Shown: positions 36,379 to 45,311 of the stretch, piece by piece
Numbering within the stretch: the first letter of the stretch is position 1
How the letters are laid out: each line of letters opens with the position of its first letter
Assembly (NCBI GenBank): GCA_951813065.1
Contig: CATOTH010000004.1
Coordinates: 62,001 to 126,000, forward strand
DNA length: 64,000 nucleotides
Source of the DNA: an uncultured Bryobacterales bacterium
GTDB taxonomy: Bacteria > Acidobacteriota > Terriglobia > Bryobacterales > UBA6623
Direction: 5' to 3'
Position numbers and translations under genes: made by a program
Notes under the pieces: generated by a model
What the model was told of the DNA's origin: nothing
The model's input: the letters and a program-made list of their open reading frames with translations, nothing else
Database searches by the model: none

Positions 36379-37590
36379 CTAGCCTTCCCGGATCCGTCGC
36401 TTCTTCGGGTCGTACTCCACCCGCCCTCCTCGCACAAAGCTCTCGTCCGCGAGGATCGCCGCGATGGAGTGGTTAAAGCCGGCCTCGATGGGCGCGTTCG
36501 GCTCTTGTCTTGTCCGGACGCACTCCAGGAAGTTCAGCATGTGCGGAACGCTCTCGGTCTCTGGAATCGTCTCGCTGGCACGGATCCGGTCCTCCGCTTC
36601 AACCGAGTCCCCGCTGATCACGAACGGATCGCCCCAGCGGGTCGCGTCCATGTGCCCCCGCGTCCCGAAGAACTTCAGGTAGCTGTGCCCTCGAACGCCG
36701 AAAGTGGAACAGTAGCGGACAAGGAATCCCTGCTCTGGGTACTCCAGCGTCGTCTCGACCGAATCGGGCACATCGAAGCCGTCTCGGTGGCCCACGAATC
36801 TGCCGGCCATTGTGATCGCGCGGGCCGGCGGCCCGGAACCTGTGACGTAGTGGACAAGATCGAAGTAATGCACGCCGAGGTTGCTATGCGGGCCCTGCGA
36901 GAAATCTCGGTAGCCGAACCAGCCCGCGTACTGCTGTGCATTCCAGGGCCGCGCCCTTCTCTGCATCAGGAACCGCTTCCAGTCGGTGTCGCTCTCTTCC
37001 AAGCGCCGCTCCGCGTAACGGTACCAGTAGGGCTGGTAGCTGTTGCGCGCCTGCTCGATCTTGAACACGGTGCCCAGGCCGCCGCCCTGGACGAAGGCCC
37101 GGGCCGCGACGGACGACGGGAAACTGCGGACCTGCGTTCCCATCTGCACGACGCGGTCGGAGGCCGTCACAACGTCGTAGGCCTTCTTGAGTTCCTTGAG
37201 ATCCATGGCCAGCGGCTTCTCGACGTAGGCGTCCTTTCCGGCCCGCACGGCGTCGATTAGCTGTGTGCAGTGCTGGTGGTCTGGTGTGCCGATGGTCACG
37301 GCATCGATGTCGTCGCGTGCAAGCAAGTCCTCGAAGGCGTGAACCCGGTCGGGTGCATTGCCCGTGGCCTCGCTGACCTCGGCGGCGGCCTGTTCCCGCT
37401 GCTGGCGCCAGACATCGCAAACCGCTCGGACCTCGACATTGGCCTGCTGCCGGAAACTGAGCACCTGCCCGAGGAGATTCCTCCGCCCGCATCCGAGGAT
37501 CCCGACGCCGATCCGGTCGTTAGAGCCAATCGCGCGAGAGGCGGATAGCGCCGAAATGCCTGACGCGGCAACAAAGTTTCTGCGTGTCAT
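36379..37590 (-). CDS. Gfo/Idh/MocA oxidoreductase, exported type
   Basis: A 403-residue NAD(P)-dependent oxidoreductase. An RR-containing leader (MTRRNFVAASGISALSASRA) is followed by the Rossmann motif RIGVGILGCGRRN, the DAVTIGTPDHQH segment and the family marker AYVEKPLAMDLKELKKA. The substrate-side histidine motif is in NLGVHYFDLVHY. Such exported members act on sugar or inositol derivatives, and glycosidase-type variants exist. The stop lies one base from the stop of the convergent SelA-like gene. Confidence 0.92.
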   Translation of the reverse strand: MTRRNFVAASGISALSASRAIGSNDRIGVGILGCGRRNLLGQVLSFRQQANVEVRAVCDVWRQQREQAAAEVSEATGNAPDRVHAFEDLLARDDIDAVTIGTPDHQHCTQLIDAVRAGKDAYVEKPLAMDLKELKKAYDVVTASDRVVQMGTQVRSFPSSVAARAFVQGGGLGTVFKIEQARNSYQPYWYRYAERRLEESDTDWKRFLMQRRARPWNAQQYAGWFGYRDFSQGPHSNLGVHYFDLVHYVTGSGPPARAITMAGRFVGHRDGFDVPDSVETTLEYPEQGFLVRYCSTFGVRGHSYLKFFGTRGHMDATRWGDPFVISGDSVEAEDRIRASETIPETESVPHMLNFLECVRTRQEPNAPIEAGFNHSIAAILADESFVRGGRVEYDPKKRRIREG

Positions 37591-38027
37591 GCGCCAAGTG
37601 TACCCGGTAGAAGGCGGTTCCGGCTCGGGTTGCGGGCAGCGTTTGCCGCGCTGACCCGCATTCTGCGGGAACTGCGGAATCCGCCGCGGTTAACCGCGGT
37701 GGAGCGTTGGTGCGAGATCCTGGCTTGCGCGTTGCGGAAATTCTTGGGGACGGGCCCCGAAGCCACCGCAAGGGCTGTTGCCGCCTGACTCAGGACCCTT
37801 CTCGACCCGTCAGCACGGCAATTCAACACAGTCAAATCGGCTGCGCACATGACATCCAACTGCGGAGTTTTGGATGATGCCGTCGTTCCCGAGACGAGCG
37901 TGTTCGATTTGGGCCTTCACCGCTCGGTTTCGCCGTCAGGCGTGCAGCAGAGCGTGGCGGGCGATCCCGTGCGCGCTACATCGCTTGCGCCTGATCGCGG
38001 GACGCGCCGGGTGCAGCGATCGGGCCA
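37591..38027. other. Gap with no recognisable gene; contains a 16-bp palindrome
   Basis: No frame resembles a protein family. CCGCGGTTAACCGCGG at 37684-37699 is a perfect palindrome and could be an operator for the divergent or convergent genes. Confidence 0.5.
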
Positions 38028-38894
38028 CTACGCTCGAAGCAGGCGCGCGACTTCCGTCAACTCCGGCACTCGACCGAACTGGCAGTGCAGCGCGCCTGAT
38101 GCGCAGCCGAACCGCAGGGCTGCCGCTTCGCCCTGGCCTTGCGCCATGGCCAGGGCGAACGCTCCATGAAACACGTCGCCCGCACCGGTGCTGTCGAGGG
38201 CCTCGACAGGGAAGGCCGGAATGATCCCGCCGGCGTGAGCCACGCCCCGGTCCCCCAGTGTCACGGCACCCCATGTTCCGAGCTGCTGGACCTTCTTGAT
38301 CAAGGGCTGGACCCCGCCGTGCGTTGCGGCGAGATCCTCGTCCGCGATCGCGTGCGTTGCACACCTTGCGATCTCCCAGATCTCGGGTCGGTCCTGGTCG
38401 AAGTCATGCACGATGGGAATCCCCCGCCGGGCCGCGCGTGTGGCGACTCGCATGCCGCCCTCGGGCCAGCGGCCGTCGATGAGCACGGCATCGGCCGAAT
38501 CGATGGCTTGATCCGGAATCCACTCCGCGTCCGGCGGCATCCCTTCCCCGAAGTACGGGAAAAGGAAACGATCCCCGTCCGGACGGATAAAGACCTCGCA
38601 CGTGGGGCTCGTGCCAGGGAATGCTCGGTACCCATCCGTGTCAACGCCTTGCGCTTGAAGGAGGCTCGCGATGCGGTCGCCAGCCGGGTCAGTGCCCCGC
38701 CGGCCCCAGAACGAGGCCGAGCCTCCCAAGCGCACGACCGCCACCGCTCCTACGGCAGCCGGTCCCCCAAGCGCGTCGAAACGCTTCGAGGCGGTCTCGC
38801 GATGGAACTTGGGTGGGAAGCGTTCCACGCACAGCCGCGTGTCGAGAAAACCCATCCCGACACACAGGACATGGACGCCCGCCTGGCCTGGCAT
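38028..38894 (-). CDS. PfkB-family carbohydrate kinase
   Basis: About 288 residues of the ribokinase/PfkB family. ATG 38894 (MPGQAGVHVLCVGMGFLDTR) gives a natural N-terminus; the frame is open further upstream but overlaps the DUF106-like gene. The C-terminal signature is EALDSTGAGDVFHGAFALAM, in which the Asp is the catalytic base. The substrate-binding FDALGGPAAVGAVAVVRLGG is also visible. It phosphorylates a sugar, sugar acid or nucleoside. Neighbouring oxidoreductase and PLP enzyme fit a sugar-acid or amino-sugar route. Confidence 0.9.
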   Translation of the reverse strand: MPGQAGVHVLCVGMGFLDTRLCVERFPPKFHRETASKRFDALGGPAAVGAVAVVRLGGSASFWGRRGTDPAGDRIASLLQAQGVDTDGYRAFPGTSPTCEVFIRPDGDRFLFPYFGEGMPPDAEWIPDQAIDSADAVLIDGRWPEGGMRVATRAARRGIPIVHDFDQDRPEIWEIARCATHAIADEDLAATHGGVQPLIKKVQQLGTWGAVTLGDRGVAHAGGIIPAFPVEALDSTGAGDVFHGAFALAMAQGQGEAAALRFGCASGALHCQFGRVPELTEVARLLRA

Positions 38895-38956
38895 AGCAGA
38901 GGGCCCGCGACGCGGGCGCGCAAGGATGCAGTGTAGCCGATCCAGGCCCGGCCGCA

Positions 38957-39772
38957 CTAGATCGTGACGCCGAGCAACCCCCTGCACAGGAATGCGGTAA
39001 CGATCGAGATTCCCAAGAACCAGATCGCCCAGTGCGTCTCCCAGCCGTCGAATCCGACCTGGCGCGACGGATAGCCGATGTCAACCCGCGCCACCCCGGT
39101 CACGTCGTGGCGGTCTTCTCCTGGCACTAGCAGCAGGCGCTGCCACCATGACCGCGCCCTGCCCCTGGAAAGATAGGTCTCGCCGTCACCCGCGACTGCT
39201 GTTTTCGGGATCGGGCCTACGGGTGTCTCCAACTGGATCTCGCTCGCTCCCGGTGCGAGGGCGCGGATGCGCCAGACTACCTCGTTCGTGGCCTCCACGG
39301 AAACCGAGCTGCCTTCAACGGCGAACTTGTCTGAACCTCGGAGCGCGAGTTCGGTTCCAGCAAGCTCGGTTGCTGCGGTGACCAAGGCGGATTCGCCGAC
39401 CCGCAGGGGCCGCAACCCATAGACCGAGTCGAAGTGCGCGTACAGCACGACCATCGGCAGCGTCAGCACCAGGGCGGGCCTCAGCATCTCACCGACATAG
39501 CGGAAATTGTTGGCAATCAGCTGCCCTTGGGCGCGGAACAGCAGGCCGGGCTCGTCTCGGTACAAGCGCATTTCCAGGAGATGGGCCTGCATGCGCTTCT
39601 TGGCTCTTTCGATCGCTTGCTGGTTCGAGGTTTTGCCAACGACCCACAACATGCCGAACCCGAGCAGGGCGGAGGCGATCGCCAATCCTGCCAGCGGGGG
39701 CAGGGAATCGAAGAGGCGGGCATACCCTGAAACGAGCGCCCGCAGGACGGCGTTGAACCCGTCGACGATCAC
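38957..39772 (-). CDS. DUF106/EMC3-like membrane protein (Oxa1 superfamily candidate)
   Basis: About 271 residues from GTG 39772, preceded by GGAG. The first hydrophobic helix (LAGLAIASALLGFGMLWVVG) is followed by a charged amphipathic helix (KRMQAHLLEMRLYRDEPGLL) and FRAQGQLIANNFRYVGEMLR. A second membrane span (ALVLTLPMVVLYAHF) and a beta-rich external domain come next, and the protein ends with a last membrane helix (WAIWFLGISIVTAFLC). The TM / cytosolic coiled-coil / TM layout and the MLRP motif resemble DUF106/EMC3 proteins of the Oxa1 insertase superfamily. That assignment is inference from architecture. The upstream ribbon-helix-helix gene ends 13 bases away. Confidence 0.6.
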   Translation of the reverse strand: MIVDGFNAVLRALVSGYARLFDSLPPLAGLAIASALLGFGMLWVVGKTSNQQAIERAKKRMQAHLLEMRLYRDEPGLLFRAQGQLIANNFRYVGEMLRPALVLTLPMVVLYAHFDSVYGLRPLRVGESALVTAATELAGTELALRGSDKFAVEGSSVSVEATNEVVWRIRALAPGASEIQLETPVGPIPKTAVAGDGETYLSRGRARSWWQRLLLVPGEDRHDVTGVARVDIGYPSRQVGFDGWETHWAIWFLGISIVTAFLCRGLLGVTI

Positions 39773-39785
39773 CCTTGGAGCTCCG

Positions 39786-39983
39786 TCATTCGATATAGCC
39801 GAGGCCTTGCAGGCGCTTGGCGATTTCTTCGTCCGAAGCACCGTCTTCGATTTGCGACAGCTCCCGTTCGATCACGTGTTCCACGAATTCCTGCGGCGAT
39901 GAGTAACCGCCGGCATCGGCGCAACGCTTGATACGCTCGAACAGCGCCTTGTCCAGTTTGATGGTCGTCGACGATCCGAACAT
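39786..39983 (-). CDS. Small ribbon-helix-helix protein
   Basis: A 65-residue protein with TIKLDKALFERIKRCADAGG and SSPQEFVEHVIERELS, the ribbon-helix-helix pattern of CopG/Arc-type regulators. It could be an orphan antitoxin or a small repressor of the neighbouring membrane protein gene, whose GTG follows 13 bases later. It lies 12 bases downstream of bioD on the same strand, so it may be the tail of the biotin transcript. No toxin partner is visible. Confidence 0.8.
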   Translation of the reverse strand: MFGSSTTIKLDKALFERIKRCADAGGYSSPQEFVEHVIERELSQIEDGASDEEIAKRLQGLGYIE

Positions 39984-39995
39984 CTTGAATCTCCA

Positions 39996-40682
39996 TCATA
40001 CTTCCGACCGAGGCGGCAGCCCCCCGATGGCGGCGTGCAGTATTGCCAGCCGGCTCGCCGACTCGTTGGCGACCTTTGCGATGGAATCGGCATCCAGCGG
40101 GCATAGCACCGGGACCTCGGCGAGTACTTCGGTTTTCCCGTAGAATTCGATGGCCGCGCGATTCTCGGGGTTCGGCGTACCCAGCATGACAACCCCTGCC
40201 ACCGGGATCGAGCGCCTGCGCAACTCGGCGATCGTGAGCAGCGTGTGATTGATCGTGCCCAGTCCGCATCGGGCCGCGATGAGAGTTGGCAACTCTAGAA
40301 CTGCGATCAGGTCGGCCAGCAGCTCGCTGCCATTGAGCGGGACGAGCAGACCGCCAGCTCCTTCAACGACCCAGAACCGATCCTTGGCGAGGGCGAGCCC
40401 CAGCCGCGCGAGCGAGTCCACATCGATCTCCGTGCCGGCAAGGCGTGCGGACAGGTGCGGCGACAGCGGCCTCGGCAGCCGCACGCCCCGGTCGAGGATC
40501 TCGTCGTCAGAGCACGCCGCGAGACGGCGGACTTCGGCCGTGTCGTCATCTTCTTCAATGCCGGTCTGGATCGGCTTCCAATACCCTACGGGCCCGTACC
40601 GCCTCAAAGTTGCGACCAGCAGGCTCGATGCGACGGTCTTCCCAACCTCCGTATCGGTTCCGGTCACGAAAACGCCGGCCAC
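39996..40682 (-). CDS. bioD: Dethiobiotin synthetase
   Basis: A 228-residue ATP-dependent carboxylase that closes the ureido ring of dethiobiotin from 7,8-diaminononanoate. The P-loop is GTDTEVGKT (residues 7-15), with the substrate lysine in YWKPIQTGIE and the acidic VVEGAGGLLVPL. Its start overlaps the end of bioF by 19 bases. Third step of the bioF-bioD-bioB series. bioA is not in the window, so the transaminase must be elsewhere or replaced by an alternative. Confidence 0.95.
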   Translation of the reverse strand: MAGVFVTGTDTEVGKTVASSLLVATLRRYGPVGYWKPIQTGIEEDDDTAEVRRLAACSDDEILDRGVRLPRPLSPHLSARLAGTEIDVDSLARLGLALAKDRFWVVEGAGGLLVPLNGSELLADLIAVLELPTLIAARCGLGTINHTLLTIAELRRRSIPVAGVVMLGTPNPENRAAIEFYGKTEVLAEVPVLCPLDADSIAKVANESASRLAILHAAIGGLPPRSEV

Positions 40683-41812
40683 AAGCCAAGCTCCTCGAGA
40701 ATCTCGCGCAAGCGCGCCGAGAGGTTGAGAACGTCATCGGAAGTCACGGATGCGTTGATCGAGATTCGCAGCCGGGCGGTGCCTTCCGGAACTGTTGGCG
40801 GCCTGACCGCTCTCACGTCGAATCCTGTCTTGCGCAGCCGTCTTGAGATCTCGACGGCTTTCTCGCTGTCACCGATGATTACCGGCACGATCGGCGAGCT
40901 GACCATCCTCATGTTGAGCTGGTTTCGCAATTCCGCGCCAAGGGTGCGAATCATCAGGCGCTGGCTCGCGGTGTCCGGCAACATATCGAGCGATTCCAAG
41001 AGCGCTTCGGCGATTGCCGGAGGGGGCGCTGTTGAAAACACGAACGGCCGAGCCGCCTGGATCAGGTAGTCGGTTGCCCACGCCGGGCCGCACACGAAGG
41101 CGCCGCTCACGCCCAGCGCCTTTCCGGCAGAGTTGACGGAAAGGAACACGCTGTCCTTGCAACCCGTATGCTCGATCAGGCCGCTGCCCTTTTCCCCGTA
41201 GACGCCGACCGCGTGGGCCTCGTCCACAATGAGGGCGAAGTCGGAGCGCGTACACATCTCGGCGTAGCGCGCCAAGGGAGCCCGGTCACCGTCCATGCTG
41301 AAGAGTGACTCGGTGACGACGAAACGCTGGCCGGTGCACGGCACCCTGCCGATCAGTCGAACCAAGGCCACGTCGTCGCAGTGCGGGAAGACCACGCGCC
41401 TGGCTTTGGACAGCTTCATGCCGTCGATCAAGCTCGCATGATTCAGTTCATCGGAGAAGATCACGTCCCCGTGTTGCGGGAAGGTGGAGAGCACGCCTAG
41501 GTTCGCGGCCCATCCGCTCCCGAAGAACAGCGCTGACGGCGTGTTCTTAAGCTGGGCGAACCGCTCCTCCACCAGGCGGAACGCCGCTCGATGCCCGCGC
41601 AAGAGGCGCGAGCCGGTGGACCCTACCCCCAGTCTCTCGGCGGCCTCGGCGAACCGACGGCGGATCCGTGGGTGCTGCGCGAACGCCAAGTAGTCGTTGG
41701 AGCACAGGTCGATGCCGGCGGGCTCTTCAAGCGACCGCTTCAGACCCCGGTTCTCCAGATCGCTCAATCGCGTCCGCGTGCGTGCTTCCAACGTGCTGTC
41801 AGGTGTGTCCAT
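40664..41812 (-). CDS. bioF: 8-amino-7-oxononanoate synthase
   Basis: About 382 residues of the alpha-oxoamine synthase family (PLP-dependent, joins pimeloyl-thioester and alanine). ATG 41812 (MDTPDSTLEARTRTRLSDLE) was chosen; an in-frame GTG twelve bases upstream is possible. Signatures are CSNDYLAFAQHPRIRRRFAE, VGSTGSRLLRGHRAAFRLVE, ALFFGSGWAANLGVLST, ALIVDEAHAVGVYGEKGSG and the cofactor lysine in LSVNSAGKALGVSGAFV. It lies 55 bases after bioB and overlaps bioD. Confidence 0.95.
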   Translation of the reverse strand: MDTPDSTLEARTRTRLSDLENRGLKRSLEEPAGIDLCSNDYLAFAQHPRIRRRFAEAAERLGVGSTGSRLLRGHRAAFRLVEERFAQLKNTPSALFFGSGWAANLGVLSTFPQHGDVIFSDELNHASLIDGMKLSKARRVVFPHCDDVALVRLIGRVPCTGQRFVVTESLFSMDGDRAPLARYAEMCTRSDFALIVDEAHAVGVYGEKGSGLIEHTGCKDSVFLSVNSAGKALGVSGAFVCGPAWATDYLIQAARPFVFSTAPPPAIAEALLESLDMLPDTASQRLMIRTLGAELRNQLNMRMVSSPIVPVIIGDSEKAVEISRRLRKTGFDVRAVRPPTVPEGTARLRISINASVTSDDVLNLSARLREILEELGLWPAFS

Positions 41813-41867
41813 CGCTGCGGGCACTTTCAGCGATTCGCGCCCGGGTAGGCCGGCGTCTCCAACAATG

Positions 41868-42839
41868 TCACGGCGAAGGGGCCGCTGTGAGGGGTTCGCT
41901 GCACAGCCGCATGCCCAGCTTCGCGAGGAGCTGGCCGTCCTCGTCCTCGTTGGGATTCGGCGTTGTCAGCAGGCGTTCCCCCAGGAAGACCGAGTTCGCG
42001 CCAGCCAGGAAACACAACGCCTGGCCTTCCTCGGAGAGTTCGAGGCGCCCAGCGGACAGCCGCACGATTGACGAAGGCATTAGGATCCGGGCCGTCGCGA
42101 TGACCCGGGCGAAGTCCAGCGCGCTGACGGCGGGGGCTTCGGCGAGCGGCGTGCCGGGGACGCGGACGAGGCTGTTGATCGGCACGCTCTCGGGATGAGG
42201 GTTCTGCCGAGCGAGCTGATGCAGCAGGCCCAGGCGATCTTCGACGCCCTCGCCCATCCCGATGATGCCGCCGCAGCAGACTGTGACTCCGCTGCGCCGC
42301 ACCCGGTCCAGCGTGTCTAGCCGCTCTTGGTAGGTGCGGGTAGTGATGATCTCGCCGTAGAACTCCGGGCTCGTGTCGAGATTATGGTTGTAGGCCGTCA
42401 GGCCGGCTTCCGCCAACCGGTCGGCTTGGTCCTGGCTGAGCATTCCCAGCGTGCAACAGGCTTCCAATCCGAGAGCCCGCACGCCGCGGACCATTTCGAT
42501 GACCCTGTCAAATTCTGCACCTAGGGGTGCGTCGCGCCAGGCGGCACCCATGCAAAACCGTGTCGCGCCACCGACCTTGGCCTGTCGAGCCCTGTCCAGA
42601 GTCTGTTCGACACTGAGCAGCGTCTCCCCTTCGACATCGGTCTTGTAGTGGGCCGACTGGGGGCAATAGGCGCAGTCCTCGGGGCAGTTGCCGGTCTTGA
42701 TGCTCAGGAGGGCGCAGCCTTGGACAGCGTCTGGATCGTGGAACGCACGGTGCGCGGTTTGCGCTCTGTAAAGGAGTGCCGGGAGCGGCAGGTCATGGAT
42801 CTGCCGGATCTCTTCCCGGCTCCAGTCATGTCGGAGCAT
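41868..42839 (-). CDS. bioB: Biotin synthase
   Basis: A 323-residue radical-SAM enzyme that inserts sulfur into dethiobiotin. The 4Fe-4S motif is CPEDCAYC (Cys52, Cys56, Cys59). Other BioB markers are [62 protein letters not shown] and the 2Fe-2S-site arginine segment [14 protein letters not shown]. Promoter-proximal gene of the bioB-bioF-bioD series. Complete. Confidence 0.97.
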   Translation of the reverse strand: MLRHDWSREEIRQIHDLPLPALLYRAQTAHRAFHDPDAVQGCALLSIKTGNCPEDCAYCPQSAHYKTDVEGETLLSVEQTLDRARQAKVGGATRFCMGAAWRDAPLGAEFDRVIEMVRGVRALGLEACCTLGMLSQDQADRLAEAGLTAYNHNLDTSPEFYGEIITTRTYQERLDTLDRVRRSGVTVCCGGIIGMGEGVEDRLGLLHQLARQNPHPESVPINSLVRVPGTPLAEAPAVSALDFARVIATARILMPSSIVRLSAGRLELSEEGQALCFLAGANSVFLGERLLTTPNPNEDEDGQLLAKLGMRLCSEPLTAAPSP

Positions 42840-43068
42840 GTCGCTCCATTATCGTATGTTGCTCTGCTGTCCGTTCGAAGCAGTCTCAAGCCGACAAAGG
42901 CCAGTCACTCTGGGCTAGCCTATATCCGGCCGTGCTCACCTCGGAGCGAGTTGCATGGGTGGGCAAGATAGCCATGGGCCGTCAGCGCGGTATTGCTGTC
43001 GACATAGACTGCCCATCGCGGTAAGGAGCCTAGGTGATGAAGTTATGAACATGAGTTATGCTGTGCAT

Positions 43069-43326
43069 ATGCGCACAACGATTTCACTTGATGACAGACT
43101 CGCAATGCAGGTACGCAGGGAAGCGACCGCCCAATGTCTCAGCGTGAGTGCGTTCATCGCCAAGACGCTGGACGATGCGATCAAGCGCCGTGAGCCTGTG
43201 TTGAACAAACCGTTCCGCCTGGTCACAGTAGGCGGCGGCGGTCCGCTTCCAGCAATCGATCTGGATCGCCCGCGAGCACTCGAAGCGGATGATGACGAGC
43301 TTCGGTTCGTCTCTCGCGATCGCTAG
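43069..43326 (+). CDS. vapB: VapB-like ribbon-helix-helix antitoxin
   Basis: An 85-residue antitoxin starting at ATG 43069 (MRTTISLDDRLAMQVRREAT) with a typical N-terminal ribbon-helix-helix and SVSAFIAKTLDDAIKRRE. Its C-terminal half (PFRLVTVGGGGPLPAIDLDR) would bind the toxin. The frame has an earlier ATG at 43045, but this adds an atypical extension. It precedes vapC by seven bases. Confidence 0.9.
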   Translation: MRTTISLDDRLAMQVRREATAQCLSVSAFIAKTLDDAIKRREPVLNKPFRLVTVGGGGPLPAIDLDRPRALEADDDELRFVSRDR

Positions 43327-43333
43327 TGAAGAG

Positions 43334-43771
43334 ATGTTGCTTCCGGACGTCAGCGTGATGATCTATGCGCACCGAAACGATTCCACCCCAGAGCATGCTT
43401 TGTACGCGCAATGGCTCAGCAGGCTGGCGACAAGCCCCGAACCATTCGCGATTTCTGTCCTGTCCGTCTCTGGCCTTGTCCGTATCGTGACGAACGGCCG
43501 CGTCTTCGCCAGACCATCGACCGTGGACGAGGTGTTCGCCTTCGTCCAAGAGCTTTCACAGCGCCCGAACGCCCGCATTGTTGGCCCAGGTCCCGACCAC
43601 TTGGCAATCTTCGAACGGCTTTGTCGTGACGCAGGGGCCAGGGGGAAGTTGGTAGCTGACGCGCAACACGCGGCGGTGGCAATTGAGCACGGTTGCACGA
43701 TGGTGTCCACGGATTCGGATTTTGCTCGCTTTGCGGGTTTGCGATGGCAGCATCCGCTTGGTCCGGGTTGA
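43334..43771 (+). CDS. vapC: VapC-like PIN-domain toxin
   Basis: A 145-residue PIN-domain ribonuclease from ATG 43334. The first acidic residue lies in MLLPDVSVMIYAHRND. The helix with the Ser/Glu-region (PFAISVLSVSGLVRIVTNGR) follows, and the late acidic pair lies in KLVADAQHAAVAIEHGCTMV and STDSDFARFAGLRW. VapC toxins usually cut tRNA or rRNA. The gene is complete; the ATG lies seven bases after vapB. Confidence 0.92.
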   Translation: MLLPDVSVMIYAHRNDSTPEHALYAQWLSRLATSPEPFAISVLSVSGLVRIVTNGRVFARPSTVDEVFAFVQELSQRPNARIVGPGPDHLAIFERLCRDAGARGKLVADAQHAAVAIEHGCTMVSTDSDFARFAGLRWQHPLGPG

Positions 43772-44092
43772 TCCATGAAGAATTCAATTCAAGCAACTTG
43801 ACTTGTCAAGCACGCAAGATGGACTTGCAAGTTCAGATAGTTTCCGATACTCGCCCCCGGTGTTCGGAAAGCCCCTTCCTGGAATCGGCCACCAGAAGCG
43901 GCCCTCAAGTCGCAGATTGCAGCGACGGGACGGGGATTGCCAAGACCCTGCTGGAGCCCGCGAGAGCCCGGAAACCCTAGCCTCGTCGCTTGGGGTCAAG
44001 AAGGCCGGCTGAGCTGGTCTGGGACAAATGGCTGCCAGCGTTTGGTGAGTCGGAGTTCGCTCACGGGTATGGGTGAGATAATGCCACAGAAT
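43772..44092. other. Gap with no recognisable gene
   Basis: No protein-like frame on either strand between vapC and the IS630 element. Confidence 0.5.
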
Positions 44093-44538
44093 CTATGGCA
44101 GTCCCATCGTCACCGCTTTCCGGCGGCAGGGCAGCCAGTTCTGGTCGCACAAGTCTCGTGAGTCAGAAATACGTGTGGATAGTCTCTCGATCGTGTCGAG
44201 GATCGACTGAGCTGTAGCGACCCATACGAACGGTCTGGCGTCCTTGTTGTACGCCCGCGTGAACTCGTGGATGCAACGGATCAGACCGGTCACGCTGGTG
44301 AAGCTGCCGCGCTTGATGACGCGCTGGCTGATCAATCCGAACCGGCGTTCGACCTGGTTGATCCAGGACGAGTACGTCGGCGTGAAATGTACATGGAAGC
44401 GGGGGTGCCGGGCCAGCCACGCCCGCACCTTGGCGTGCTTATGGGTGGCGTAGTTGTCGACCACCAGATGACTGTCCAGAGCCGACGGCACCTCCTTGTC
44501 GATCAGCCGCAGGAAGGTCAGGTAATCCTGATGGGGCG
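44093..44538 (-). CDS. IS630-family transposase, C-terminal half (shifted frame)
   Basis: The DDE catalytic domain continues here in the -1 frame relative to the upstream frame: HQDYLTFLRLIDKEVPSALD, HLVVDNYATHKHAKVRAWLA and HFTPTYSSWINQVERRFGLI. The second Asp is in VVDNYATHKH and the final Glu in INQVERRFG. The frame runs through the left inverted repeat into flanking DNA before its stop at 44093, so the element's own stop is missing or lies in the shifted frame. Joined to the upstream frame, the transposase would be full length. Confidence 0.85.
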
Positions 44539-45291
44539 GCGCTTGGCGCAGCGGGCGGTCACCTCCCCCGTGGTGACCTGCAGGGCGGCGCACAGGGTGG
44601 TCGTGCCGTGGCGGATGTAATCCTGGGTGAAGCCCTCGACATAGCCCAGATCCAGCGGCAGGGCCTTCTGCGTGCGGTCCAGCGCCTGCACCTGCGATTT
44701 TTCGTCCACGCACAGCACGACCGCGTGGTCGGGCGGATTCGGGTACAGCCCGACGATGTTGCGCATTTTCTCTATGAAAAACGGAGCGACGGACAGCTTG
44801 AACGTCCCCGTCAAGTGCGGCTTGATCCCGAAGGTGCGCAGCCAGCGGCTGACCGTGCTCTGGGAGAGACCCTCGGCTTGGCCGAGCGTGCGTGTGCTCC
44901 AGTGGGTGGACCCCTGGGGACGGTCCTGCAGGGCACAGTTGATCAGGCCCGCGACCCGTTCGTCGTTGTAGGTCCGCGGCCGGCCCGGACGGAGCTCGTC
45001 ATACAGCCCATCCACCCCGCGCTGGAGGAAGCGGCGCCGCCACTTGCCCACGGCCTGCGGGGAGGCGCCGACGCGCCGGCCGACCGCGGTGTCACTGATC
45101 CCTTCCGCGCTGGCCAGGATCATCTTGGCCCGGAGCACCAGGCTGTGCGGCAGGGTGGTCGACTGGGACAGGCCAGTCAACTGCTCGCGCGTCTCCGCGT
45201 CGAGCTCGAGTGGGGCGAGTTGGCGTCCTCGTGGCATGGCTTCTCCAATCCGATGGATGGAGCCATTAAGTCATACGTACTTGAGACTCAC
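44158..45291 (-). mobile_element. IS630-family insertion sequence
   Basis: Imperfect inverted repeats of 20 bases, 16 matching, border the element: GTGAGTCAGAAATACGTGTG at 44158-44177 and, on the other strand, GTGAGTCTCAAGTACGTATG at 45272-45291. Between them lies a transposase in two overlapping frames on the minus strand. The TA duplication expected for the family is not evident immediately outside the repeats, so the true ends may lie slightly further out. Confidence 0.75.
44518..45237 (-). CDS. IS630-family transposase, N-terminal half
   Basis: A 239-residue frame: helix-turn-helix (SDTAVGRRVGASPQAVGKWR then RRFLQRGVDGLYDELRPGRP), a second HTH (STRTLGQAEGLSQSTVSRWL) and the first catalytic Asp in VVLCVDEKSQVQALDRTQ. 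It ends after VTTGEVTARCAKRRP with RIT and a stop, where the DDE domain should go on; homology resumes in the -1 frame at a CCCC run near 44533. IS630 members often use two frames joined by ribosomal slippage, so this may be programmed rather than a mutation. Confidence 0.88.
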   Translation of the reverse strand: MPRGRQLAPLELDAETREQLTGLSQSTTLPHSLVLRAKMILASAEGISDTAVGRRVGASPQAVGKWRRRFLQRGVDGLYDELRPGRPRTYNDERVAGLINCALQDRPQGSTHWSTRTLGQAEGLSQSTVSRWLRTFGIKPHLTGTFKLSVAPFFIEKMRNIVGLYPNPPDHAVVLCVDEKSQVQALDRTQKALPLDLGYVEGFTQDYIRHGTTTLCAALQVTTGEVTARCAKRRPIRIT

Positions 45292-45311
45292 TTCACTAAA
45301 TTAGAAGGAAA

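Noticed and set aside
36262..37260. Forward 332-residue frame
   Set aside because: Antisense shadow of the Gfo/Idh/MocA gene; no family signature.
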